From positions 82,403-144,523 of the forward strand of contig NZ_LN889817.1 in NCBI RefSeq assembly GCF_900009145.1: a stretch of 62,121 bases of DNA. Reading direction: 5' to 3'. Position 1 is the first letter of the stretch. Every line of letters starts with the position of its first letter. Both the position numbers and the translations under genes were made by a program. Of the stretch, positions 35,690-42,796 are shown one piece after another. The notes beneath the pieces are model-generated. The model was not told the DNA's origin. It saw only the letters and a list, made by a program, of their open reading frames with translations, and did not search any database. The stretch comes from Planktothrix tepida PCC 9214. GTDB taxonomy: Bacteria > Cyanobacteriota > Cyanobacteriia > Cyanobacteriales > Microcoleaceae.

Positions 35690-35959
35690 GTCGATATACC
35701 ACTGATAGCGGTGTGAAACCGAGCCTGAAGGAGACCGGGGAAGCAGATGTAAGGCAATGGAAATCCAACCTTGAATGCACTTTAAATCTCAATAAATTTT
35801 AGTCGCCGGAGGGCATTCGGAGACTTTAATCGGACGCGGAGATTGTATAAGACCTAAATACTTAGGCATTGATCGATGAAACGTCAACCCCATTCAACGA
35901 CCCTTGTGGCGTGGCGAAGAATCCACTCGCTTTTAGGCAGTGGAGGATGTCAAAATTCA
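35690..35959 (+). mobile_element. IS200/IS605 tnpB 3' remnant with right end (omega-RNA-like)
   Basis: Degenerate plus-strand coding sequence resembling the tail of cyanobacterial TnpB. In successive frames one reads [44 protein letters not shown] and then [20 protein letters not shown]. The frame breaks by stops and by a GATC-type duplication near 35868. The DNA ends GAAGAATCCACTCGC, loop, GTGGAGGATGTCAA, the usual right end of these elements. In TnpB systems this segment forms the omega-RNA scaffold, and the bases after TGTCAA act as the guide. Here those bases are the rpsP leader. No intact tnpA or tnpB is nearby. Confidence 0.65.
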
Positions 35960-35982
35960 TAGAGGAGTATTTTGAATCAATA

Positions 35983-36270
35983 ATGATCAAACTGCGTTTA
36001 AAGAGATTCGGAAAAAAGCGGGAAGCTAGTTACCGCATTGTGGCGATGAATAGCGTTTCTCGCCGAGATGGTCGTCCCCTAGAAGAACTGGGCTTCTACA
36101 ATCCCAGAACCGATGAAGTCCGATTGGATGTCCCTGGCATTGTCCGCCGCTTACAGCAAGGGGCTCAACCGACTGAGACCGTGCGTAGCATCCTGAGAAA
36201 AGCCAATGTTTTTGAACAACTCAAGTCTGGAGTCCAACCCGAAGCCACGACCGCAGAATCCGCAGTCTAA
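35983..36270 (+). CDS. rpsP: 30S ribosomal protein bS16
   Basis: Small-subunit ribosomal protein that binds 16S rRNA during assembly. The true start is ATG 35983 ([20 protein letters not shown]), after AGAGGAG. The longer in-frame opening from 35869 runs through the tail of the transposon remnant and is not part of the protein. The 95 residues include [19 protein letters not shown] and [16 protein letters not shown], followed by a short variable Ala/Glu-rich end. The insertion remnant ends only 23 bp upstream, so the promoter probably lies within or upstream of that remnant. Confidence 0.96.
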   Translation: MIKLRLKRFGKKREASYRIVAMNSVSRRDGRPLEELGFYNPRTDEVRLDVPGIVRRLQQGAQPTETVRSILRKANVFEQLKSGVQPEATTAESAV

Positions 36271-36667
36271 TCCCAATTATGACCAACTGGTGCGGTTTTT
36301 AATCGAGCCGTTTCTGGATTCCCCAGACACCTTGCGGGTCGATTGTGAGCATTTTGCGAGTCTGCGTAAAACTTGGATTCGGTTGGCGGTGGAAGCCGAA
36401 GACAAGGGGCGGGTTTATGGTCGTGGCGGACGCAATATTCAAGCCATTCGGATGGTTTTAATCGCACTAGCCGCAGCGTCCGGTGAAACGATTTATTTGG
36501 ATATCTATAACGATAGTGAATCCGATGAGTCTCATCGGGAACGGGAACCTAGAGAGTCGTTTAGTCATCGCTCTCCAGGGCGATATGCAGGGGGAGAAGG
36601 GCGTACTCGTCCACCCACACGTTCATCCCCTTCTAAGCCTCGTTTGAACCGAAGATATGAAGAATAA
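36206..36667 (+). CDS. khpA: KhpA-type KH-domain RNA-binding protein
   Basis: Single KH-domain RNA-binding protein, usually encoded beside rpsP. In other bacteria KhpA pairs with KhpB/EloR in RNA regulation and cell division. The core (about 27-105) holds [20 protein letters not shown], the GxxG loop in [20 protein letters not shown] and a hydrophobic beta strand. The C-terminal 45 residues are Arg/Ser/Pro-rich and probably disordered, extra to the minimal KhpA. The only good start, ATG 36206, lies 65 nt inside rpsP in another frame, so the two should be translationally coupled. A later GTG at LVRFL would cut into the domain. Confidence 0.85.
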   Translation: MFLNNSSLESNPKPRPQNPQSNPNYDQLVRFLIEPFLDSPDTLRVDCEHFASLRKTWIRLAVEAEDKGRVYGRGGRNIQAIRMVLIALAAASGETIYLDIYNDSESDESHREREPRESFSHRSPGRYAGGEGRTRPPTRSSPSKPRLNRRYEE

Positions 36668-36980
36668 CGTTACCCAAATCTGTCCTAAGCAGTAAAACCA
36701 ACGGCTCAGGATAGATTAAAGGTTAGACGAATTTTTTAACGTTGGGCAGAATTGGGGGTAAATTGACCCCAATAGTTTTGCCCAACCTCTTCTCAGTATT
36801 TTTTAGAAGGGAATGGGGAATTACGAATTACGAATTACGAATTACGAATAGGGAATAGGATATAAAGAAAAAGAGGGGTGTACGGTTTAGATTTGCTGGA
36901 TTAGTCTTTGTTAATTTCTGTTAGTTGTGACGGTTATATATTGGCATTGAATCATTGATTGAGAAAAAGTTGATATTATC
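36668..36980. other. Spacer before phoH with AATTACG array
   Basis: 313 bases without a gene. A short TTGGGC...GCCCAA inverted repeat (about 36743-36785) lies near the left side. Four tandem AATTACG heptamers (36819-36846) sit in the middle. The phoH promoter is expected in the AT-rich right third. Confidence 0.55.
36819..36846. repeat. (AATTACG)x4 heptamer array
   Basis: Four perfect copies of AATTACG. It is the reverse complement of the CGTAATT array at 8660-8687. Both are flanked by GGGAATAGG/CCCTATTCC-type sequence, so it is the same compound repeat in opposite orientation. Confidence 0.92.
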
Positions 36981-37940
36981 ATGACTGAGCGATTTACCCT
37001 TCAGTTACCGAGTATTGAAAGTGCAATGGCGCTTTCGGGCTATCAAGAAGATAATCTAAAAGTTCTATCTCAACAAACAGGTGCTCAACTGGTGATGCGA
37101 GGACAGGAATTGCTCGTGAGTGGAACCGCCAGTCAAATTCAATTGTGTGAAAAATTAGTTGAATCGTTAAAAGAATTTTGGAAAGACGGAAAACCAATTA
37201 CTTCTGTAGATATTCTCACGGCGCGTCATGCCATTAATACCCATCAAGAGGATGCTTTTCAAGAAATCCAGCGTGATGTTTTAGCAAAAACACGGCGAGG
37301 ACTAGAAATTCGGGCTAAGACCTTTCGCCAACGTCAATATATTCAGGCGATGCGGACTCAAGATTTAGTCTTTTGTATTGGCCCTGCGGGAACGGGGAAA
37401 ACCTATTTAGCGGCAATTTTAGCGTTACAAGCGTTATTATCTGATCAATATGAACGATTAATTTTAACTCGTCCGGCGGTGGAAGCGGGGGAAAAATTAG
37501 GGTTTTTACCTGGAGATTTACAACAAAAAGTTAATCCCTATTTACGACCGTTATATGATGCCCTTTATGAATTAATTGACCCGGAAAAAGCGGCGAATTT
37601 AATGGAACGAGGGGTGATTGAAGTGGCTCCCCTGGCTTATATGCGGGGTCGGACGTTAAACAATTCTTTTATTATTTTAGATGAAGCCCAAAATACTACC
37701 CCGGCTCAAATGAAAATGGTATTAACTCGTTTAGGATTTCGCTCTCGAATGGTGGTGACGGGAGATATTACCCAAACGGATTTATTACCCAATCAAACAT
37801 CGGGATTAACAACAGCGTTAAAAATCTTAAAAAATGTGGAAGGAATTGCTTTTTGTGAATTTTCACAAGCGGATGTGGTGCGCCATTCCCTTGTCCAACG
37901 CATTGTTGCTGCTTACGAAAAACATGAGAAAATCAACTAA
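36981..37940 (+). CDS. phoH: PhoH-family ATPase
   Basis: Cytosolic P-loop ATPase related to superfamily 1 helicase N-domains, usually tied to RNA metabolism or phosphate stress. The 319 residues begin with a KH-like segment (about 1-70). The ATPase core has Walker A IGPAGTGKTYLA near 132, RPAVEAGEKLGFLPGD, Walker B FIILDEAQNTTP near 231 and the sensor segment VVTGDITQTDLP-like near 258. The ATG at 36981 starts MTERFTLQLP. It lies 313 bp after khpA, with its own promoter expected. Confidence 0.95.
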   Translation: MTERFTLQLPSIESAMALSGYQEDNLKVLSQQTGAQLVMRGQELLVSGTASQIQLCEKLVESLKEFWKDGKPITSVDILTARHAINTHQEDAFQEIQRDVLAKTRRGLEIRAKTFRQRQYIQAMRTQDLVFCIGPAGTGKTYLAAILALQALLSDQYERLILTRPAVEAGEKLGFLPGDLQQKVNPYLRPLYDALYELIDPEKAANLMERGVIEVAPLAYMRGRTLNNSFIILDEAQNTTPAQMKMVLTRLGFRSRMVVTGDITQTDLLPNQTSGLTTALKILKNVEGIAFCEFSQADVVRHSLVQRIVAAYEKHEKIN

Positions 37941-38040
37941 ATCAAGGGTTTAACCTCTAGGTTAGAAAAAATCCAGCCAAAGGTTACAGAATTCTAGTAA
38001 AATTTAGAATTAAAAAGAATTTATAACTGGATTTTAGACC

Positions 38041-38445
38041 ATGAGTAATCTCAAAGAATTTTTAGAAGCGTGTGAAAATTTAGGAACATTACGGTTAATT
38101 GTTACCAGCAGTGCAGCCGTATTAGAAGCCAGGGGAAAAATTGAAAAGCTATTTTATGCAGAATTACCCAAAGGCAAATATGCAAATATGCACACCGAGG
38201 GATTTGAATTTCATCTGAATATGGATCATGTTAAACAGGTGAAATTTGAAACGGGAGAAGCCAAACGGGGGAATTTTACAACCTATGCCATTCGCTTTCT
38301 GAGTGAACAGCAGGAAGTTGTATTAAGTGCGTTTTTACAATGGGGAAAACCGGGAGAATATGAACCCGGACAAGTGGAAAATTGGGAAGCGTTAAAAGCA
38401 AAATATGGAGAAGTTTGGGAACCTATTCCCTTAGAAAGTTTATAG
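38041..38445 (+). CDS. ChuX/HutX-like haem-binding protein
   Basis: Small cytosolic protein of the HutX/ChuX group, haem-binding proteins linked to haem trafficking or degradation. The 134 residues carry LKEFLEACENLGTLRLIVTS, then YAELPKGKYANMHTEGFEFH with Met and His candidates for haem contact, LNMDHVKQVKFETG, and a C-terminal SAFLQWGKPGEYEP. The ATG at 38041 gives MSNLKEFLEA. It is monocistronic. The family call is good; the haem role in cyanobacteria is inference. The 3' side carries a copy of the dispersed GGGAACA repeat unit. Confidence 0.78.
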   Translation: MSNLKEFLEACENLGTLRLIVTSSAAVLEARGKIEKLFYAELPKGKYANMHTEGFEFHLNMDHVKQVKFETGEAKRGNFTTYAIRFLSEQQEVVLSAFLQWGKPGEYEPGQVENWEALKAKYGEVWEPIPLESL

Positions 38446-38450
38446 GGGAA

Positions 38451-38535
38451 AGGGAACAGGGAACAGGGAACAGTAAGTTGTGAAAGGGTTTAATAATTTA
38501 GACTGTCCTAACTGTAATGGGTAACACTATACAAC
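38451..38535. repeat. Dispersed unit shared with 19901-19998
   Basis: Starts with three GGGAACA heptamers, then CAGTAAG, TGTGAAAGGGTTTAA, CTGTCCTAACTGTAAT and GGGTAACACTATAC. The block order matches the copy upstream of argH. It separates the HutX-like gene from the following secreted protein gene. Confidence 0.55.
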
Positions 38536-38545
38536 TTGAAAAAAA

Positions 38546-39358
38546 ATGAAAAAATTGATTTTAATTGTGGGTTTAATTCTAGGTTTAATTCTAGGGGAAA
38601 CAGACGCGCAAGCGGGAGAATTAGCCGAGCGTTTATCCGAATTTCCAAACTGGACTCACAAACCGATGGTTAAAGTCGCAGAGGGAGATTTGTTTTATCC
38701 TGAGTGGATGGAAGGAGAGTGGGACGTTACCAGTACATTAGTGGATAAAGTGGCTCCTCTAGCTCCGCAAATTAGCACTCCTGGGTTTGAAAAAAATTCA
38801 ACCTTTATGAATCAACCCATTGAGTTTAAGGTTAGATTTAAAACAGTTCAATTGTTACCTAAGCTACAGATTTTTCCCTTAACTTTATTTTTTACCCAAG
38901 AAGGTTCTGAGCAGCACGCCGATGGAAAAATCTATCCTAAGATAGTGAGCGATCGCGCTTTTAATGGGTTTAATATGGGTAGAGCCATCTTAGGAGAAAA
39001 TGGGATTTTATCCGTTAAGGTTGATCCAACAAATCCCAATCGCCTGATCACTGCTTTACCCGGAAATTTAGAACTCGTTTCAACGGTAACAGGTCGGAGT
39101 CGTGAAATTCCCAGTGAGGATCAATTTATTGCCAGCGAAATTAGTCAGCAAGTCTTTGAAAGTTCATCTCAAATTTATTTTAATGAAGTAGAAACAACAA
39201 CGGCTTACAAGGCAGAATTGGATGCTCCGGTAAAATCAATTGTAGGAGATCAAGTGACGGCGGTTTATTTATCTCCTCAAGATCCGAATTTCTTCACAGC
39301 TAGTGGTCATCCTGTGGCGTTATATCGATATAAATTAAAGTTAGTCCAGAAGCAGTGA
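38546..39358 (+). CDS. Secreted cyanobacterial protein, DUF6816-like
   Basis: Conserved protein of cyanobacteria with relatives in plant chloroplast lumen; the activity is unknown. A signal peptide is clear: KKLILIVGLILGLILGE then cleavage near AQA-GE, at about residue 24. The mature part carries the recognisable WTHKPMVKVAEGDLFYPEWM and EGEWDVTSTLVD segments (about 37-70), a central RFKTVQLLP strand and a C-terminal PVALYRYKLKL strand. This suggests a lipocalin-like beta-barrel. The ATG at 38546 directly precedes the signal peptide. The location is periplasm or thylakoid lumen. Confidence 0.72.
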   Translation: MKKLILIVGLILGLILGETDAQAGELAERLSEFPNWTHKPMVKVAEGDLFYPEWMEGEWDVTSTLVDKVAPLAPQISTPGFEKNSTFMNQPIEFKVRFKTVQLLPKLQIFPLTLFFTQEGSEQHADGKIYPKIVSDRAFNGFNMGRAILGENGILSVKVDPTNPNRLITALPGNLELVSTVTGRSREIPSEDQFIASEISQQVFESSSQIYFNEVETTTAYKAELDAPVKSIVGDQVTAVYLSPQDPNFFTASGHPVALYRYKLKLVQKQ

Positions 39359-39422
39359 CCCATAAATCGGGTTTTGAGGGGGCGATCAATGGCAACAACG
39401 ACTGATTAAAAGGGGGGTCATT

Positions 39423-40286
39423 ATGAAATTTAAAGTCGGTTGTGAATTAGATTATCAGGTGAGTGCCAATAGTACGTTTATTTTCAATGTTAATGTTGCT
39501 AAAACCCCAAATCAAAACATCCTAGAAGAATATCTCTGTTTAGAACCCGATCTAAATCATGAGGAATATATTGCTCCAGTTTTAGATAATCGTTATATTC
39601 GGATTAATGTCCCGTCGGGAAATTTACACTTATCCTATCAAGCTTTTGTTGATGTCATTTATGAGGAAACAAATCCCACAACGATTAATGAAGTTCCGAT
39701 TGCTCAACTTCCCTTAGAATTATTACAATATATTTATCCAAGTCGCTATTGTCAATCTGACCGATTAATGCGTTTTGCTCAATCAGAATTTGGCGATTTA
39801 TTGCCCGATTATTCCAGAGTAACGGCAATTTGTAATTGGATTTATGATAACGTCACTTACTTATCGGGGAGCAGTGATCAACATACCTCTGCCTTTGATA
39901 CGGTAACAGAACGGGCGGGAGTTTGTCGAGATTTTGCCCATTTAGGAATTGCCTTTTGTCGATCTTTAAATATTCCGGCTCGGTTTGCATCGGGTTATGC
40001 TTATAAACTGCAACCCCCGGATTTTCATGCTTATTTTGAGGCGTATTTAGGCGATCGCTGGTACTTATTTGATGCCACTCGCCTTGCGCCCCGCAATGGA
40101 TTAATTAGAATTGGAACGGGACGAGATGCGGCGGATATTGCCTTTGCCACTATTTTTGGAATGGCAGAAATGAACCAAATGAAAGTGGAAGTTGAATGTT
40201 TAGAAACTCATTCAGATTCTGACTGTCCCGAATATACTTATCAAGCCATTAGTCATCAAGTTTCTGAGAACAATTCGCCCGTGTAG
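39423..40286 (+). CDS. Transglutaminase-like cysteine protease-fold protein
   Basis: Bacterial transglutaminase-like domain protein, predicted peptidase or amidase. The catalytic triad is visible: Cys in ERAGVCRDFAHLGIAFCRSL near 165, His in DFHAYFEAYLGDRWY near 202, and Asp in LFDATR near 216. The N-terminal 70 residues form the beta-rich domain common to this family. No signal peptide is present, so it is probably cytosolic. The ATG at 39423 follows GGGGGTC. The 287 residues are complete. Substrate is unknown. Confidence 0.9.
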   Translation: MKFKVGCELDYQVSANSTFIFNVNVAKTPNQNILEEYLCLEPDLNHEEYIAPVLDNRYIRINVPSGNLHLSYQAFVDVIYEETNPTTINEVPIAQLPLELLQYIYPSRYCQSDRLMRFAQSEFGDLLPDYSRVTAICNWIYDNVTYLSGSSDQHTSAFDTVTERAGVCRDFAHLGIAFCRSLNIPARFASGYAYKLQPPDFHAYFEAYLGDRWYLFDATRLAPRNGLIRIGTGRDAADIAFATIFGMAEMNQMKVEVECLETHSDSDCPEYTYQAISHQVSENNSPV

Positions 40287-40321
40287 TAGAATTAATTCAG
40301 TAAAAAAAAAGCTTGAGAATT

Positions 40322-40705
40322 ATGGCTAAAAAACGGTTTGTAATTGAAATGGGGATGGGCGTTGATCAACATGGACAGGAACCTACGGTTGCCGCGGCTA
40401 GGGCACTTAGAAATGCAATTGCCCATAATGCGTTACCCGGAATTTGGGAAGTGGCGGGATTAAATCATCCCAATGAAATGATTGTAGAAGTGCAAATTGC
40501 CGTTCCCTATCCTGAACAAGTCAGAACCGAAGAAGTATTAGCCGTTTTACCTTTTGGACAGAAAAAGATTACCGTTGAAACCGGAGGAATGGTGGTACAA
40601 GGACGGGCAATTGAAGAATTTCAAGACAAAAATGATGAAATGTTAATTGCTGTTGCGGCGGTAACAGTTTGGGTCGAAAAGGAAGATGAATCTTCAAGGG
40701 ATTAG
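40322..40705 (+). CDS. Lin0512-family protein
   Basis: Member of the Lin0512 family, small proteins of unknown function that form ring-like assemblies in solved structures. The 127 residues show the typical MAKKRFVIEMGMGVDQHGQE start, AARALRNAIAHNALPG and VPYPEQVRTEEVLAVLPFG. The C-terminus is VAAVTVWVE plus an acidic tail. ATG 40322 is used; a TTG three codons earlier is less likely. It lies 35 bp after the transglutaminase-like gene and may be in the same transcript. Confidence 0.88.
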   Translation: MAKKRFVIEMGMGVDQHGQEPTVAAARALRNAIAHNALPGIWEVAGLNHPNEMIVEVQIAVPYPEQVRTEEVLAVLPFGQKKITVETGGMVVQGRAIEEFQDKNDEMLIAVAAVTVWVEKEDESSRD

Positions 40706-40856
40706 AATGATCTTTTGCTTATCCCGCTCTCTAGTTCCTTGATAAATCAGGGAATGATTGCTTTTAGAGATTAAAAATAGAATTTAATAGCCTTCCAGAG
40801 CGAGCATAAGCGATAGATTCAGGGTAGGAAAAGGGTGCAATTAGAGTGTAATTAGT

Positions 40857-41366
40857 TTAAACCGGATAGTACAAACCATCGCCCCGTCTGTGCCAACCAA
40901 TACCACTGGGATCTTTTTGTTGACTCCAATAGCTAAAATGTTCTGCACCTTTGGCAAATTCTTTGGCAACACTTCCTGTATTCACTCCTAAGCGACGAGT
41001 TAATTCTTCTTCTGTTTTGGGTGTCAACCTCAATAAATTTCTAGGATGATTATTATTAGTAGAATTAGCTCCACGACGAGTCGTTTCAGCCGTGACAGTT
41101 TTGTCTAATAACTGCTGCATCAAGGCGATTTGTCCTTTTAAAAGGTCAATATCTCCTTTTAAAAGTTTTACTTGGTCTTGTACAATTTCTTCGACCTCCG
41201 TTCGCAGTTCAGAATTGAGTTGAGGCTGTTCCCCATCAAAGAACTGTTTAATCATTTGGACTAACGCTGCACTTTCCGTTAAGTTGTGCCGTTTCATGTA
41301 CTGACGCAGTTTTTTATGATAGTCCGGGGGAACGTAAGTAACGGCTCTGATATTCTTTGTTACCAT
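40857..41366 (-). CDS. Ribbon-helix-helix-like protein with coiled coil, unrecognised
   Basis: A 169-residue protein. The N-terminal 45 residues (RAVTYVPPDYHKKLRQYMKR, then LTESAALVQMIKQFF) look like a CopG-type ribbon-helix-helix DNA-binding unit. A heptad-like coiled coil (about 55-90, with LLKGDIDLLKGQIALMQQLL) follows. The C-terminal half has RLTPKTEEELTRRLGVN and ends SGIGWHRRGDGLYYPV, a motif with several Trp and Tyr of unknown role. Similar proteins occur in cyanobacterial plasmids and chromosomes, but I cannot name the family. No toxin-like gene is adjacent. Confidence 0.65.
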   Translation of the reverse strand: MVTKNIRAVTYVPPDYHKKLRQYMKRHNLTESAALVQMIKQFFDGEQPQLNSELRTEVEEIVQDQVKLLKGDIDLLKGQIALMQQLLDKTVTAETTRRGANSTNNNHPRNLLRLTPKTEEELTRRLGVNTGSVAKEFAKGAEHFSYWSQQKDPSGIGWHRRGDGLYYPV

Positions 41367-42022
41367 GAGTATGTTAAATTATGCTACCTCAACACTAACA
41401 CGACTTGCAAACAAGTAAGCTACTATTAGCATACTATTCAGCTTAAACTCAGTTGATGTATCATTGAGAATCAACAATGGTGATCTCTCAATTTTGCCAA
41501 TATCAACCGAGATTCAAGGTTCTTGATTTAGCCATATTAGCTTAAATTTTGGCATTTGCACCGTCGCTCATCGATTTAGGGCTTGAAGGTTGCTTGATGA
41601 AGCTGACCTCTAACTCTCAGGCTTTTATAATCTGACAAAAACTGGTTTAAGAAAGAATTTCTTATTAGGTAGAAATATTTTATATTCCATCCTTAAATAT
41701 TTGCTATCAATAATTGATCGGATACCTAATAACTTTTTCCTATCCCCTCTATTACCTATTCCCTATTTTCTTTTCCCCCTGTTCCCTGTTCCCTGTTTCC
41801 TGTTCTCTGTTCCCTGTTCCCTGTTCCCTGTTCCCTGTTCCCTGTTCCCTAGCTATCTCTTTAGTGTTAACTGTACTTGACTTTATGTTATGGCTAAAGA
41901 GGGAGGAAATAGGCAGACAAATCCCCTACATTTAAAACATCGCTTACATTGTTGAAGCACGATTTTAATTCTAAATCGTTGATTCACATCTTAACCGAGC
42001 GAATATCCAAGGAGATTAATTC
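41367..42022. other. 656-bp intergenic region with heptamer array
   Basis: No gene is supported. The left third shows imperfect TACTATT direct repeats near 41421-41443 just upstream of the ribbon-helix-helix gene, possible operator half-sites. The middle is AT-rich. The array at 41777-41850 creates an open frame of low-complexity protein that is not a gene. The right end holds the ribosome binding site AAGGAG for the next gene. Confidence 0.55.
41777..41850. repeat. Imperfect TGTTCCC heptamer array (about 10 copies)
   Basis: About ten head-to-tail CTGTTCC/TGTTCCC units, with two variants (TGTTTCC and TGTTCTC) near the left side. It is the same family as the eight-copy array at 13804-13859. 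Confidence 0.9.
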
Positions 42023-42319
42023 ATGAAACTGAATTCTTTACCCAAATTAGTTAGTGCTACTGCCTTAGCTTTAAGTTTAGCAGTTCTGCCATCTACACTG
42101 TCTGCTTCTGCTCAAACCACACCCACAGATACAGGCACAACAGGCACAACAGGCACAGATAACACCAATACAACCTACAGCCAAACAGCAGGAGATCGAG
42201 ATTTTGATTGGGGTTGGTTAGGTTTGCTCGGTTTAATTGGTTTAGCTGGTTTAGCTCGTAAAAATGAAGATCCAGCCCCCCGTTATCGCACCACAGATGA
42301 AGCCGCAAACCGCTACTAA
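42023..42319 (+). CDS. Small secreted WGxxGxxG protein, copy 1
   Basis: A 98-residue exported protein with a WGxxGxxG C-terminal motif. The signal peptide (about 1-30) has a clear hydrophobic core ATALALSLAVLP and ends at ASA-QTT. A Thr/Gly/Asp-rich low-complexity linker (TGTTGTTGTDNTNTT) follows. The motif and hydrophobic run WGWLGLLGLIGLAGLARK lie at about 69-86. The rest is a charged tail. The motif is known as a sorting-like short domain of unknown receptor. ATG 42023 follows AAGGAG. A paralogue follows 15 bp later in the same operon. Confidence 0.82.
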   Translation: MKLNSLPKLVSATALALSLAVLPSTLSASAQTTPTDTGTTGTTGTDNTNTTYSQTAGDRDFDWGWLGLLGLIGLAGLARKNEDPAPRYRTTDEAANRY

Positions 42320-42334
42320 AATAGAGGATTACTC

Positions 42335-42616
42335 ATGAGAATTAAACCGTCTGTGCAACAGCTTTTGGGTACAGGAATGATTGCTTTAAGTTTAGCTGTA
42401 TTTCCTGCATCCTTACCCGCTCACGCTCAAACTAATCCTAATAGTCCCACCGTTGATACGACTCCATTTCAAGAAACAAGAGATGATAATAATAACTGGG
42501 GTTGGTTAGGACTTCTGGGGTTAATTGGTTTAGCAAACTTATTTCGTCAACCCAAAACCCATCACGAAACCTATCGTGATCCCAACGTTACCACTCGTCC
42601 CGGCTATCGAGAATAA
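42335..42616 (+). CDS. Small secreted WGxxGxxG protein, copy 2
   Basis: A 93-residue paralogue of the preceding gene, with the same plan. It has a signal peptide (about 1-31, LAVFPASLPAHAQ), a short polar linker, and WGWLGLLGLIGLANLFRQ at about 59-76 with a charged tail. The signal and motif are conserved, but the linker and tail differ. This suggests tandem duplication with constraint only at the two ends. Both proteins probably sit in or at the cytoplasmic or outer membrane after export. Function is unknown. Confidence 0.82.
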   Translation: MRIKPSVQQLLGTGMIALSLAVFPASLPAHAQTNPNSPTVDTTPFQETRDDNNNWGWLGLLGLIGLANLFRQPKTHHETYRDPNVTTRPGYRE

Positions 42617-42796
42617 AATCATCAAATATTGGTTAAATAAGAGATTGTAGGGTTAAAAAGCTGGGGTAGGTGATACCTACCCTGATTTTATTTTAGGGGT
42701 CTGAATTCAGGGGGAAACAAGGGAGGATAACCGAAACCGAGGAATAGGATTTTAACCTTAAACTAGAATCAAAGTAGAGAATATCAAACCTGACTT

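Larger units (their letters stand above)
35469..35982. other. Spacer holding TnpB remnant upstream of rpsP
   Basis: 514 bases between the channel gene and rpsP. The left 140 bases show no gene. A terminator-like hairpin (35609-35637) follows, then a TnpB/IS605 3' remnant (about 35690-35959). The last 23 bases contain the rpsP ribosome binding site (AGAGGAG). I looked for an SRP RNA here and did not find the conserved GGAAGGAAGCAGC loop. Confidence 0.6.

Noticed and set aside
35690-35860. Possible SRP RNA upstream of rpsP
   Set aside because: Only a GGGGAAGCAG-like segment is present. The conserved GGAAGGAAGCAGC loop and opposite strand GGU-GG are absent, and the TnpB-tail reading explains the sequence.
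41714-41935. Open frame of about 73 codons over the intergenic array
   Set aside because: Its protein is a heptamer-translation (repeated CSLFPVP), with no codon structure outside the repeats and no ribosome binding site.
42093-42308. 71-codon minus-strand frame opposite the first WGxxGxxG gene
   Set aside because: It is a Leu/Tyr-rich antisense of the Thr/Gly linker and membrane motif, with no support.
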